In this document: positions 20,260 to 29,678 of the stretch, piece after piece
Layout: each line of letters begins with the position of its first letter
Numbering within the stretch: position 1 is the first letter of the stretch
Source of the DNA: Acanthaster planci
Lineage: Eukaryota > Echinodermata > Asteroidea > Valvatida > Acanthasteridae
Assembly (NCBI RefSeq): GCF_001949145.1
Contig: NW_019091597.1
Location: forward strand, 89,030-131,388
Direction: 5' to 3'
Length of the DNA stretch: 42,359 nt
Program-made: the position numbers and the translations under genes
Notes under the pieces: generated by a model
Told to the model about the DNA's origin: nothing
Database searches by the model: none
What the model saw: only the letters and a program-made list of their open reading frames with translations

Positions 20260-21345
20260 CTCTTCTTGAACAAGCAAAGGACAGCCGGCAGATGGCTTAT
20301 TGAAGTGCCATGTGAATGCTCCCCCTGCAAAACATCACTGAAATAACAAGAAGTGAAGTAACTTTACAAATTTCTATCACAGGATTCCCTTTGAAATAGG
20401 CCCATGAGGAATGAAATGACACAGACATCTTGGGCATAAGTATGCCTTATACTTTGGTTGTCTGCGCCATAAGGCCAATCCACGTTACCACACGCAACTT
20501 GCAATTGTATCTCTGGAGGCTGGACAGTAAGGTCAGGTAGACATGATGAATAGTTGTGTAATTGGCCCCTGAATGTCCTTTGTCCTATCAAGGTACCATT
20601 TCAGCATGCGGACAGAACACCAAAGTTTATCTGACGATGACGCCAAGGACTGGATCGCCGGAACAAAGATATCTGGGGGATGGAAGAACGGAATTTGATT
20701 CTTAGTAGTAAGGAAGCCTAACTCAGGAACAAGACGTACCCCCAAAGGCTCCTATCAAATGTGACCTTCAGCTTTGGAGAGAGCCTTAATTTCGCAACCC
20801 CAAGGAGAATTCATCACAGCCAGTAAGAATGCCAGTTTGATGCAGAGGTGCAACAGGGAGGCATGGCCTGTTGGCTCAAAGGGGGGATGAGACAGAAGTC
20901 AGAGGACATCGCCGGGACACCACACAGGAACAAGGCACTTCAGGGGAGGCTGTTCAATACACATTCCCCTTAAGAGGTGGTGGATCGCTGTGTTGTTAGA
21001 AGAGCCATCTGCAAAGCTGCCGTGCACTGCCGCAATTGCTGAGCGGTAATTTCGAATTGTGGAGACAAGGAGGCCAGAGAGGAAAGGATGAACGAAAAAA
21101 AATCAGCACAATTAAAAGAGGTGCAACGGTCAGATCCGCTGAACGTCCTTTGCACAATGAGTAAAATGTCGTAGTCGGCTGTCATAAATCTTTCTTGTGG
21201 ACTCTCGTCGACCCTTGGCAGTGAAGGCAGCAGCAGCCTTTCTGCTCGAAGGATCGCTTGACAACATCCAACACGTTAAGAGTACAGCTGAGTGGGGTCT
21301 GGATGCCTCCCTGATGACCGATGTAGGCAACAGTGATCGCATTGT
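20260..21345 (-). pseudogene. DIRS tyrosine recombinase region
   Basis: The N-terminal part reads ...AKGRRESTRKIYDSRLRHF (near 21,163-21,230), the typical start of a DIRS recombinase, followed in other frames by STIRNYRSAIAAVHG near 21,020-21,065. The downstream part contains VRMLKWYLDRT (near 20,580-20,615) and the FHPPDIFVPAIQSLAS segment. Several frame changes separate these pieces. The recombinase would cut and rejoin DNA through a tyrosine; I did not locate the catalytic Arg/His/Arg/Tyr set, so activity is not claimed. It is out of frame with itself and clearly decayed. Confidence 0.65.
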
Positions 21346-22085
21346 CTGATCGAACCAAGACCATTTTGCCTGTAATCATAGGGTGGAAGTGGCTGAGGTC
21401 TTCGAAAATCTTCTGAAGTTTGAGCACATTGATGTGGGAGATTGGCACCCCAACCAAGATTGGAAGCGTCAGTAGTGATAACTGTCTCGTGTTGAGGTGG
21501 AACAAAGGGAAGACCTGCACTGAGGTTGGCCCTGGCTAACCACCATGACAGGTGATGGTAAATCAGGCCTGATAGAGGAACCTGGCAATCGAGGGGATCT
21601 TTGCTCAGCCTGAAGTAAGATAGAAGGTGGAGCTGTATGGGCCGCATGTAAAGCTGGCACCACAAACAAGGTCGATAAGGCTGGCCATCAGGCCGAGTAA
21701 GTGGAGCCATGCCCGGGTGTTCACTTGGCATTGTCCCCTGAATAGGGCAATGCACCACATGAGATTGTCCACGTGCTCGTCGGTAGGAGTAACAGTGCTG
21801 CAGTTCAAGTCGAGAACTGCCCAGAGGAAAGTCAGTGTTTGTGACGGGGTCAGTCTGGACTTCTTGTGGTTCATTATTAAGAAACCCAGGCAAGATGCAA
21901 GGTCGTATGTTGCCTTGGACTCGACGTCTCGGACATTGAAAGGAATCGGGTGTGGTCATCCCCCACCTGAAGAAAGAGGCCAGTGATGTTGTATGGTCTG
22001 TGGCTGTCGGCAGCGGGCTGATGGAGGTAGACCAGATGGGGTGGTCTATGGGATGTTGTTCGTACCACACCACGTCAAGGTTCAA
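21240..22085 (-). pseudogene. DIRS reverse transcriptase remnant and RNase H
   Basis: From high to low coordinate on the minus strand: FLQVGDDHTRFLSMSE (near 21,930-21,980), aligning to the YxDD catalytic loop; LGFLIMNHKKSRLTPSQTL (near 21,830-21,880) and a thumb-like region; SWWLARANLS; then the RNase H motif ITTDASNLGWGANL (about 21,440-21,480) and VLVRSDNAITVAYIGHQGG (21,309-21,363), a characteristic DIRS RNase H signature. RT fingers and most of the palm are missing upstream of the VGDD box. Reading requires switching frames, so the protein is dead. Confidence 0.75.
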
Positions 22086-22119
22086 ATTGCTGGGGGAAGG
22101 ATATATTTTCTGGGCGGTC

Positions 22120-22416
22120 GAGACGCTTCACCTCACTCTCCAGAAGGCTAACAGAGTATCGTCAATGCTATGAAACACCATGGTGACAAACTCGAGTGAG
22201 ATATCCGAGCCCTCCTCACATGCTGGGACAGAAACTTGGTCAGGAGAAGTAGAAAAGCCACACAGCGGATGCCAATCCAGGAAGCACGGTTGATATCCCT
22301 GAGCACTATCTCAAAACAATGCAGACTCTTGTCAGTGAAGACATGACTGGATTTGTGCCTTGTTGGGTACACCTTATCCTCAACAGCCTCGGGTGGATCG
22401 GGTACCGATGAGTAAG
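22120..22416 (-). pseudogene. DIRS gag, C-terminal part
   Basis: A reading frame gives SSVPDPPEAVEDKVYPTR and continues HKSSHVFTDKSLHCFEIVL, then DQVSVPACEEGSDISLEFV after a frame change. This pattern (acidic linker, then a conserved helical block) occurs before RT in DIRS elements. It joins naturally to sequence at 23,983 and above once the intervening 1.56-kb element is ignored, which shows that element is an insertion. Confidence 0.55.
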
Positions 22417-22929
22417 CAGGGTTCCAGCTGCTGTTTGCCATTCTCCAAATTGGTGAATAATTATTATTTTGGCTATTGACAAGGCGAGAAAAATTGGCAA
22501 ATATTTTGCAAATTCAGACAAACCTTAAAACTTGTTTGTCACCAAAGTGTCATAGTGGTATTAATTTCCAACTTTCAAAAACAATTCCCATTCACATTCA
22601 CTGTCGCAGTGGTGAAAACTCAAGCGCAAAGCACAGTGCATTAAACAGCTGCTCTGGTTCCCGCAGCATCCCCCCCCTCATGCAAAAGAACGCATGATGG
22701 AAATGTAGCAACCAGAACCAGTCTATACATGTACGGTACATTCCAGATTAGATTAACCACATCAGCCGTACACGTTATCGCATGCAACCCTAAATCTGCT
22801 GGTCAAAAAAAGGATCGATGTTGCAAGAGGTTTTCTGCAAGTTAATTTACAGAATTGGTCTCTTATTTATGTATGTATTTTCTGTGATTATGAGTTTAAT
22901 TTGAGGTTGTTTTGCTCATACTTGAAGCG

Positions 22930-23230
22930 TGTTTTAACAAATTTCCTGCTGTGGCACAAGGTTTATAGCCCGCTGGTCTGGATGCATCACGCACGCTTAC
23001 CACGCGATACACAGACATTGTTGGCCAGTATGCTGCCGTGATTGCCAGCAGCACTGTGTGAAATGTCCACAATTTTTGTGAATTGTCGACTGTAGAAATT
23101 TTTACACAGATTAAGACAGGTGTTCATCATTTTTTGAGATAGTTTGGGAAGCTATCGTCCCCATTCATGCCATTCAATCAGCACAAATATTGCCCCCCAA
23201 AACAAAAAGACTGCGCGCATGCAGAAGGCT
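22930..23230 (-). repeat. MSVYRVV leader sequence, copy 2
   Basis: The minus strand encodes MSVYRVV and continues openly as SVRDASRPAGYKPCATAGN. This matches copy 1 at about 6,015-6,125 over both the leader and the PCA.AGN part, and copy 3 at 39,430-39,640 over the leader and about 150 bases upstream (GTGCTGATTGAATGGCAT, CTCAAAAA, AACACCTGT, TTAATCT.TGTAAAAAT). It is therefore one repeat family sampled three times. GTAAG after YRV could be a splice donor or plain Val-Arg/Ser codons. Confidence 0.6.
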
Positions 23231-23446
23231 TAAGTTAAATAACCATAAAAATCGTGGATTCTTCTTCAAATCGGGGAAATCTTGGGCAAGTGTTTGTCCG
23301 AAAGGGTAAGCAAATTTATGGCATGGGCTACCCGATCTGGCATGCTAAAAAAATTTGTTGCGGCCCGAGTCCAGTTGAGCATAAGCCCATGAACACGTAT
23401 GCGTGGGCTCAACATGTACTTGCATTGTACTTCCTAGGCCTCGAAC

Positions 23447-23640
23447 ATGAAGAGTACACTTAGTCTCCGCATAATTTTGTGCTTGCGTTACATAAAATGG
23501 CGCAACCTCAAACCTGACACACTTGATGCCTTGATGAGGGTTACTGCTGAAGGTCCTCCAAGCATTGTGTTTGATTTCCATCGGACATTCAAACTGTGGT
23601 CTGATGAAAATCCTAGAAGATATTTGGTCCATGTACATGT
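23447..23640 (+). pseudogene. hAT transposase C-terminal fragment
   Basis: The encoded stretch LKPDTLDALMRVTAEGPPS with downstream DFHRTFKLWSDENPRR matches the end of the hAT dimerisation domain in ZNF862-type transposases (...DTL..LMR...EGP....FD....W....RR). Only about 50 residues are present and nothing N-terminal to them is seen on this strand. It lies inside the candidate hAT element and would mark that element's 3' side. Confidence 0.5.
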
Positions 23641-24076
23641 ATGTGAGTCATTCATATGGGCATGTATTCTTCACATGTACTTACCTTGGAAGTAACTTCC
23701 AGCAAAACGTGTGAAATATGAGATTAACATGAATTCCAACAAACGTTGGAAATATGAGATGTACAGGATGTAATTTTTATTAAATGTTAGTCGATTTATA
23801 ATTATTGATCCATTTGCAAAGCAGTTCACACAAATTAATTGAATCAGAGTGAATGACATGTCTTTTATCTTTATTTTCAAACAACTTTGGCTGCCAAAAT
23901 ACATTATTTTGGCAATAAAATCAAACATTTGGCTACAACTTTGGCTGTTAATTGAAGTTTTCCAGCTGGAACCCTACGTAAGTATCACAATTGCCCTGTG
24001 GAAAGTTAAAGTACGAGTGAGAACGGTTGCCACCATATCACGTCTTGGCCTTTGCGAGCTTATCCATGGTTTCTAC

Positions 24077-24739
24077 TTACGTGAGGTCCAGAGGAAGCTC
24101 AGGAAAGAGAGGATGAGAGAAAGACAACCCTGGTGTGCAATGCTTGAATGAGGGGCAACTCTGGTCTTCCACAGGAGGAGCAGGAGACAGAAGTCCAAAG
24201 ACCTGAATCATTTCACATTGGAGTAGACGAAGGCGGGACTCCGAAGGAAACAGATCATTTACCAAAACAGGCTCTTCCTCATCCTGCGACTGACGCAAAT
24301 CAGAGACCAGCAGCGGTAGATCAGGACCAGCAGAGAGATCAAGGGAATGGGCCTCAATGGATGCCAGCTGAAAAGGCCAAAGAGACAAAGGAAGATCCCG
24401 TTGCCCCGTATGAGATACAGAGCGGCCTGGGGGCGGGATCCGGATCTGGATGCGCAATGGCAGGGGGATAGGTACAATGCTGAATAAGCGTTGAGATAGT
24501 CTATTGGAACTTGGATCTTTGGTAGACGGAGATCCCAATTTTACTTTTTTCTTCTTGGAAGAGTGGACGGAAGACGAACAGTGGCTGCGAGATTTTGCGC
24601 TTCTGCCCCGTTTCTGTTGAGAAGAATGCTGCACAGGAGACGGGGCTGTGGGTTCATCCCGCTGTATTGGAGGCAGAGAAAAACCAGTAGACACCACCCC
24701 CTGTGGAAAGGGATCAGCGATAGGGGGAGGCCAAGCCAT
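24077..24739 (-). pseudogene. DIRS gag, N-terminal part
   Basis: A 220-codon open frame encodes a Ser/Pro-rich protein with a strongly basic patch (RGRSAKSRS then SSKKKKVKLGS) that looks like a nuclear localisation signal, followed by a Pro/Leu-rich region. This composition is usual for DIRS-type gag. The frame ends at LDLT, where a GTAAGT follows. TTTCCACAG lies about 90 bases on, so an intron or a frame break may link it to the C-terminal part. The long open frame on the opposite strand (24,563-25,039) is its antisense shadow. Confidence 0.55.
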
Positions 24740-25040
24740 CGTTGTAAGCCAGTCGGCTCAATGTCCCCAGGTGAAGAGTGGGCCCAGGAGGCTAGGTCTA
24801 TATCTCAACAGGAACGGGAACAGGCCATAGCAGTCGTCCTGTTAGTCCAAGAGGTTGGGCAAAAAGCCATTGTCCAACACCAAGCCCGAAGGACAAAGAA
24901 TAATACGCAAGAAATATCTACCTGTCGAGAGGGCCTTGCGGTCAGACTCGATGGAGAGGAATTGAAAAATCACGGTGAAGACCAGGCAGCAACTACATTC
25001 AAGGTACAGTGCTTCATAAGGGAAAGAGACCACGAATAAC

Positions 25041-26087
25041 TAGCCAAACGACGTTCTCTCATGCAGTAGACCACCACTGTAATGCACCAAGATTAGGCAG
25101 TAGTGGAGCGGAATCGGACTAGTGATATCTCAGGGTCTGCAGGCGCGTGGCATGAGCACCAAATACCACACAAGTACCACTATTACGAGTTCGCGAATTT
25201 CACTTGATGCTCGAAGAGCTAACTCGTGTGCTCGAAAGTACAGTGCTGGAGCAAATAAGGATATCAAATGGCCATACCCCGGACTGGCCAAAGGGAGGGA
25301 ATAGTTAACTACGCACTGTCCTATTCCCTGACTTAGCAAGGACCAAAACCAATGTCCTACTAACCACCTGCTGTCAGGGAACCCCGTTTCGAGCCCCATG
25401 GATTTATACACAGAGCAAGGCTGCCTGAAATCGGACAAAAGAGGTTCATGTAGTCCATGTAACAAAAGACCACACTCGGAACAAAAAACCTGCTGCTGGG
25501 AATTGCCCTCATTTTTCAGCTTGCACTTTTCGAAGGTAATCCATCACTGTTTTTAAACAGTACATTACTGTTTTAGGCGTAGCGCACCCGTGGATGAGCA
25601 CCAAGGTCAAAAGTGCTCCAGGGCCCCGTTGATGAGTGATACAGCACCACTGCACACTCATGTACACATTGACAAATCATTTTTAAGTTTGCAAGAAAAC
25701 AAGGTGATTGGACTGACCTTATTCTGTGGTTTGGTACAGATATTTACAATCATTCAACTTGTTTTACTACATTTTCTATACAAACATGTATGTAGATGTC
25801 TTTGTGATTTTTTTTTTTGTTATTTCATGTCATTTAGTGTTTTTAAATTTCTTGTTGGCTAGTCATTTGATTGTACATTGTCTTTAATATTTTATGTTAT
25901 GTGTCTGTGAAAGTTTTTATATGTGTCGGGTTTTACTGTATATAGTTCATGTGATATTAATATTATATTTATCATTCTTTTCTTTTAATTCAGTTTTATC
26001 TTGTAATTGTACATTGTCAGCCGTTGGGCTGTCTGCTACAAACATACTGTAATAAACCATAAATAATATTAATAATAATTACCGCTA
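25041..26087. other. Spacer between DIRS region and gap-side foldback
   Basis: No coding sequence. From about 25,780 the DNA is very AT-rich, contains a small hairpin CAGCC-GTTG-GGCTG (26,018-26,031) and ends in AATAAACC followed by an AATAATATTAATAATAATT run (26,050-26,080). That ending resembles the 3' end of a non-LTR retrotransposon, but no reverse transcriptase lies upstream, so I do not call one. Confidence 0.4.
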
Positions 26088-26395
26088 ATGGGTCATTAGG
26101 GAGGCATTTCCATAAGAATGTGCACAAAATTTTTCCAACTTAACTGTCCCATAATTCAATATTCCCTAGTCTGATCTGAACCAAACTTCGTGTTGTCATT
26201 TTAGGCCCTAATCTATCATCTCTCNNNNNNNNNNNNNNNNNNNNNNNNNNNNNNNNNNNNNNNNNNNNNNNNNNNNNNNNNNNNNNNNNNNNNNNNNNNN
26301 NNNNNNNNNNNNNNNNNNNNNNNNNNNNNNNNNNNNNNNNNNNNNNNNNNNNNNNNNNNNNTTTACCATAAAATGTCTCCCAAATGACCTATTTG
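26088..26395. mobile_element. Foldback around the assembly gap
   Basis: GGTCATTAGGGAGGCATTT (26,091-26,109) is matched, inverted, by AAATGTCTCCCAAATGACC (26,371-26,389) with two mismatches in 19. The gap of Ns sits between the arms. A hairpin-forming element would explain why assembly failed here. Length and identity of the interior are unknown. Confidence 0.5.
26225..26361. other. Assembly gap (137 N)
   Basis: A run of Ns; its true length cannot be known from the sequence. Any reading frame drawn across it is meaningless. Confidence 0.99.
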
Positions 26396-26404
26396 TAAAT
26401 ATAA

Positions 26405-26558
26405 TGGCACTAAGAAAAGAGGACAAACGTGGCTGATGCCTTCAAGGAGGGGGGGAGTGAGTGAGGGCGCACTATTAGTAATTGAGAATTTAGCGAATGG
26501 AAGCAATGGACTTGGAAATAATGCATAGTAATCTCCGTAGGTTGCAGGCAGCAGACCA
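26405..26558. repeat. Right-hand inverted copy of the FB-A terminal region
   Basis: The reverse complement of this segment matches 18,950-19,110 at the other edge of the nested cluster: GATTAC..ATGCATTA, TCCATT.CTTCCATTCGCTA and CCCTCACTCACC are shared in order. The outer 20-odd bases of the left end (CTCCCCCCACC...) are missing here. These are the terminal inverted repeats of a composite insertion that split the gypsy-1 3' LTR. Confidence 0.7.
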
Positions 26559-27333
26559 TTGAAACTATTAATGTCTCTGCATAAGATGTACCCACACATA
26601 TTTTCCATCTTGTTTAAAACTATAATGTTCTGCTGAAGTTAAGCTAGGAAAAGTTTGTTTATTGTCTAAAGAAGTTGATGTACTGTGTGCTGTAGTGTAT
26701 TGTACATGTATTGCAAAAAGTGGTTCACATAGGCCTGCCATGTATATTCCGTAGGGTAGCAGTGCCTGGGTGGACATTCCTTAGACATGTGGTCACTCCC
26801 TTATCAGGCCCTGGGGGGTCTGATGACCAGTGGTCTGTTATGTTGAAAGTAGCAGGTGCTTTAGAAAGCTAGCCTGGGTTGGAGCATGGTCACAGTGGTT
26901 TCCGATTGCTTACTGCAAAACAACCCCTCTTAGTGTTTCTTCTTTAGAGGAAAGTGTCAGGCTAAGTTATGCCGCCACAATAACAGGAATGATGGCCAAA
27001 GGGATTGTTAGTACTGTTACCAGAGGAGTATGTGGCAACTGAAACATTATATACTGTTTCTAAAGTAAATGTGGATAACTAATGTGTTGCTGCACTTGAG
27101 ATACTGTAGTTTGTTGATATAGTTGACTGGCTTTGTTATTTCATCAAGTGTTCATTGCCAACTGTTTAATTGCCACTCATGGCAGTGTGTGCTTTGGAGT
27201 GAACAAGACATCTTAGCACGGTCTCTGCCATCTTTTTCGGAATCACACTCCGTACATCACAGTTGCCGGCAGGGAGTTTTTTCACTGATTCCAGTCTCCC
27301 CCACTGAAGAAGCCAAAGCACCTGTCTGCCACA
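26559..27333 (+). repeat. 3' LTR of gypsy-1, right half
   Basis: This aligns to 8,091-9,093 of the 5' LTR: CTAATGTCTCTGCATA, AGTTTGTTTATTGTCTAAAG, AAGCTA.CCTGG.TTGGAGCAT, AGAGGAGTATGTGGCAACTG, GAGATACTGTAGTTTGTTGA and CCAAAGCACCT. It lacks the TTAG-flanked MITE of the 5' copy and has about 100 extra bases at 26,739-26,838. It ends at GCCACA (27,333), beyond which the LTRs no longer match. Confidence 0.8.
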
Positions 27334-29300
27334 CTTTTCTTATTAAACGAAAAGTATTTTCCCACTCGTATCATTTTGTCAAACATACTACTGTTGAAGG
27401 GCAGTGAATTTGCTTTCAAAACAGTTTGAAAGTGTAATGTACATGTAAAGATTTGTTATTATAAAACATGTATTATAATTGAGAACAAAGTGGCACGTTA
27501 TGGTCACAGTCATGAGAGAACATGTCTACATAAACTTACATTAACATTTTATTGGTGACTGCCTACAGAAATACAATTTTGTGTGTACAAAGTGAAGGAA
27601 ACCAAAAACGAAAGTGCCCATAAAGAAAACCCTTTGATCACTTGGAAACCTACAATGTCCCAAAACCCCGGATGTGGATAGCAAGCATTATCACAGTGCC
27701 TAGTATTGAAGGGGTTCGTTTATTAAGTTGTTTCAAAATGCTCATGCTAAATAGAGAGATAACAATACATCTGCACTCGACCGAACCACAAAAAACACTT
27801 GTCTTAACCAAAATCTAGTATCACCCATGCTTGTGTTAAAGATTTTTCTTCTCATAGGAAACACATTTTGGTCGGGACTGCTGAAATATGCCTATTTTAA
27901 CCTTTTTGCAGAGTCGCAAAACCAGTGCCCATTCAATTCCATTGGTAGATTGACCCTGCGTGCCCTGGCCCTTACTAGAAGATGACTTTGAACAAATGTT
28001 ATTACATGTTCCCAGTTTCTCAGCTCACTAATTACAATTAACTCTTCAACTATAGCGGTGTGAGTGGAATACAAAAAAAGGCTAAAAATAGCTGAAATTG
28101 CAAGCATGAAGCATAAAGCATATACCGTGCGAGGTCCGGGGCCCAAGGAAAATTTTTACAGGTAGATGCTCTGTGGTGCATTTTACAACCTCTTGGTGTA
28201 ACCATTGATCTTTTGTTCTTGCAATTTGAGCTATGCATATTTTTAATTTTACTTTTCTTTTCATATTTGTTTGAAATTCTTGAAGAGGTTAAAATGAATG
28301 GAAAGAGTTATATACATGTTTCTGGACAATGCTAATTTTCCCTTAAAATATTATAACAGCCACCAGGAAGTATTTACTTAGAAAACAGAGGTTTTTCAGA
28401 ATAGTCCCATAGGTTTATTCACAGAGGCATGAAGTGTTGTCTGTACATGGAACTCTTTCAAAATGAACTAGAATAGTAGAAATAGGTATATCAAAATTGT
28501 AAAGTCTATCAACTGATCAAGGTTGGTAGAGTGAGTTAGCACTTTTCCCACCTGATCTGAACATGTTTTCAAAATGTCAGTTCTTGAAATAATGCACATC
28601 ATGAATGCACACAAACTAAGTGGAAGGGATGAACGTATGTCCAGCAGCAAAAGAGGCCACACACAAGTCCAGCTCCTTGCTCAGGGCTCATGCAATTTAT
28701 ACACAGGTGTCTATTTCATATTCGGGGAGTTCCTATAGTTTTATTTGCTTTGTGCTTTACCAGTGTATAAATCCCAATCTATGTAGTGCAATCTAACACT
28801 ACGGTTGAATGTTGGAGTCTTCTTTTCCGTAAACAAGAGAGATGTGACACCTGAGTCAACCATAGTAGAACATGTTTTAGCAGGTGTGCACAAGTAAATG
28901 AACTTCAGGCTGGTAGACCACCTATACTCACTGTCCAAGTTTTACCCTTATTCGGTCATTTGGGTAGTTTCACTGTGAATTTCCACTCGATTAAAATGTA
29001 GTTTGTGGCATTTAGAGCGAGCGGATTACCACTGGGGACAAACTGCACTCCACCACCACAGCAATGAACCACACAACACCACTGCGTGCTAATCTGGCCC
29101 CTTTTGAAAAGAGGTCAGCAGCGCACTAAGCCAGGTTTGTGAACAAAATAATATTATAACACCCACAAAATCTGGGCTCTTTTTACAAGGCTGCAGGCCT
29201 GGCTGAAATACTCAGGCATCAATAGATTTTGTCTGTCAGGCTAGGATGGACACCAGACAAGCCTTCATGTGTTTGTAAGTGTCCAGTAAATGAGGAAAAG
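27334..29300. other. Spacer, no gene recognised
   Basis: About 2 kb of AT-rich DNA with short chance ORFs on both strands. Minus-strand frames at 28,468-28,662 and 28,741-28,938 show no domain I trust. Confidence 0.55.
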
Positions 29301-29302
29301 AA

Positions 29303-29329
29303 TATTAATGCGATCATATCGCATTAATA
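29303..29329. repeat. Perfect 12-bp inverted repeat
   Basis: TATTAATGCGAT, then CAT, then ATCGCATTAATA: two 12-base arms with a 3-base loop in non-coding DNA. This would form a cruciform or a dimeric protein binding site. No function is evident. Confidence 0.8.
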
Positions 29330-29384
29330 GGCATCCCCGCCCTAATCCCTAACACTATACTAAATAGCTTTTAATCCCCACTGA

Positions 29385-29678
29385 TTGAAACAAGTGAGTT
29401 CTTTGCACCTGGACTCAGCACTTCGTAGGCCTATTCTATACCTGAATGTATTAGTTTTCAGGCGTCATGCGGCCCATGTGTATTTCAGGATAGAGACATT
29501 TTATTTAAGGCATCGCAAATCCCTGCTGAACAATCAAGCCCTTTACGAACTGGCAGATCCGCAGATGGAATATAACATGCAAGCTTATAATGTGCCCGAT
29601 CTTCCGCATATTGTGAATATTTTTGCTACAAGCTCTTACATTAGCCAAGCCACTGAACCACAGAATCAAACCTAAAAT
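29385..29678 (+). CDS. Possible terminal exon, function unknown
   Basis: An open frame ends QATEPQNQT-stop at 29,675. Its second half (from about 29,490) has a balanced, protein-like composition (ALYELADPQMEYNMQAYNVP). It is preceded by TGTATTTCAG, a plausible splice acceptor at 29,480-29,489. I do not recognise the protein. No upstream exon or downstream polyadenylation site was confirmed, so it may be a chance ORF. Confidence 0.25.

Larger units (their letters stand above)
22417..23977. mobile_element. Candidate hAT element inside DIRS gag
   Basis: The ends show AGGGTTCCAGCTG (left, from 22,418) and its exact inverse (right, ending 23,975). GTAAG flanks both sides (22,412-22,416; 23,978-23,982). 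Read as 8 bp, TGAGTAAG versus TACGTAAG gives a 6/8 match, the hAT length. The right half holds a + strand peptide like a hAT transposase C-terminus (23,447-23,640). The left half holds a minus-strand MSVYRVV leader sequence shared with two other loci. The opposite orientation of these two pieces is unexplained. CAGCTG lies inside the end, so part of the inverted match is palindrome. Confidence 0.5.
20119..25040 (-). mobile_element. DIRS-type retroelement (interrupted)
   Basis: Read on the minus strand the order is gag (24,739 to 24,077, then 22,416 to about 22,120), RT remnant (about 22,085-21,600), RNase H (about 21,600-21,240) and tyrosine recombinase (about 21,345-20,260). That is the DIRS order. 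DIRS elements integrate with a tyrosine recombinase and not a DDE integrase. A 1.56-kb insertion (22,417-23,977) splits gag. The inverted terminal repeats typical of DIRS were not recognised, so the ends are approximate; 20,119 is the edge of the hAT MITE target copy. Confidence 0.75.

Noticed and set aside
24563-25039. 158-codon + strand frame
   Set aside because: It is antisense to the DIRS gag frame and has no recognisable domain; treated as a shadow.
25540-26085. Non-LTR retrotransposon (LINE) 3' end
   Set aside because: An AATAAA-plus-ATAAT-run ending is suggestive, but no reverse transcriptase or endonuclease sequence lies upstream.
26208-26426. Reading frame crossing the N run
   Set aside because: It is an artefact of translating unknown bases.
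28741-28938. Minus-strand DSGVTS motif suggesting a retroelement protease
   Set aside because: It is a single short match with no neighbouring pol domain on that strand; likely chance.
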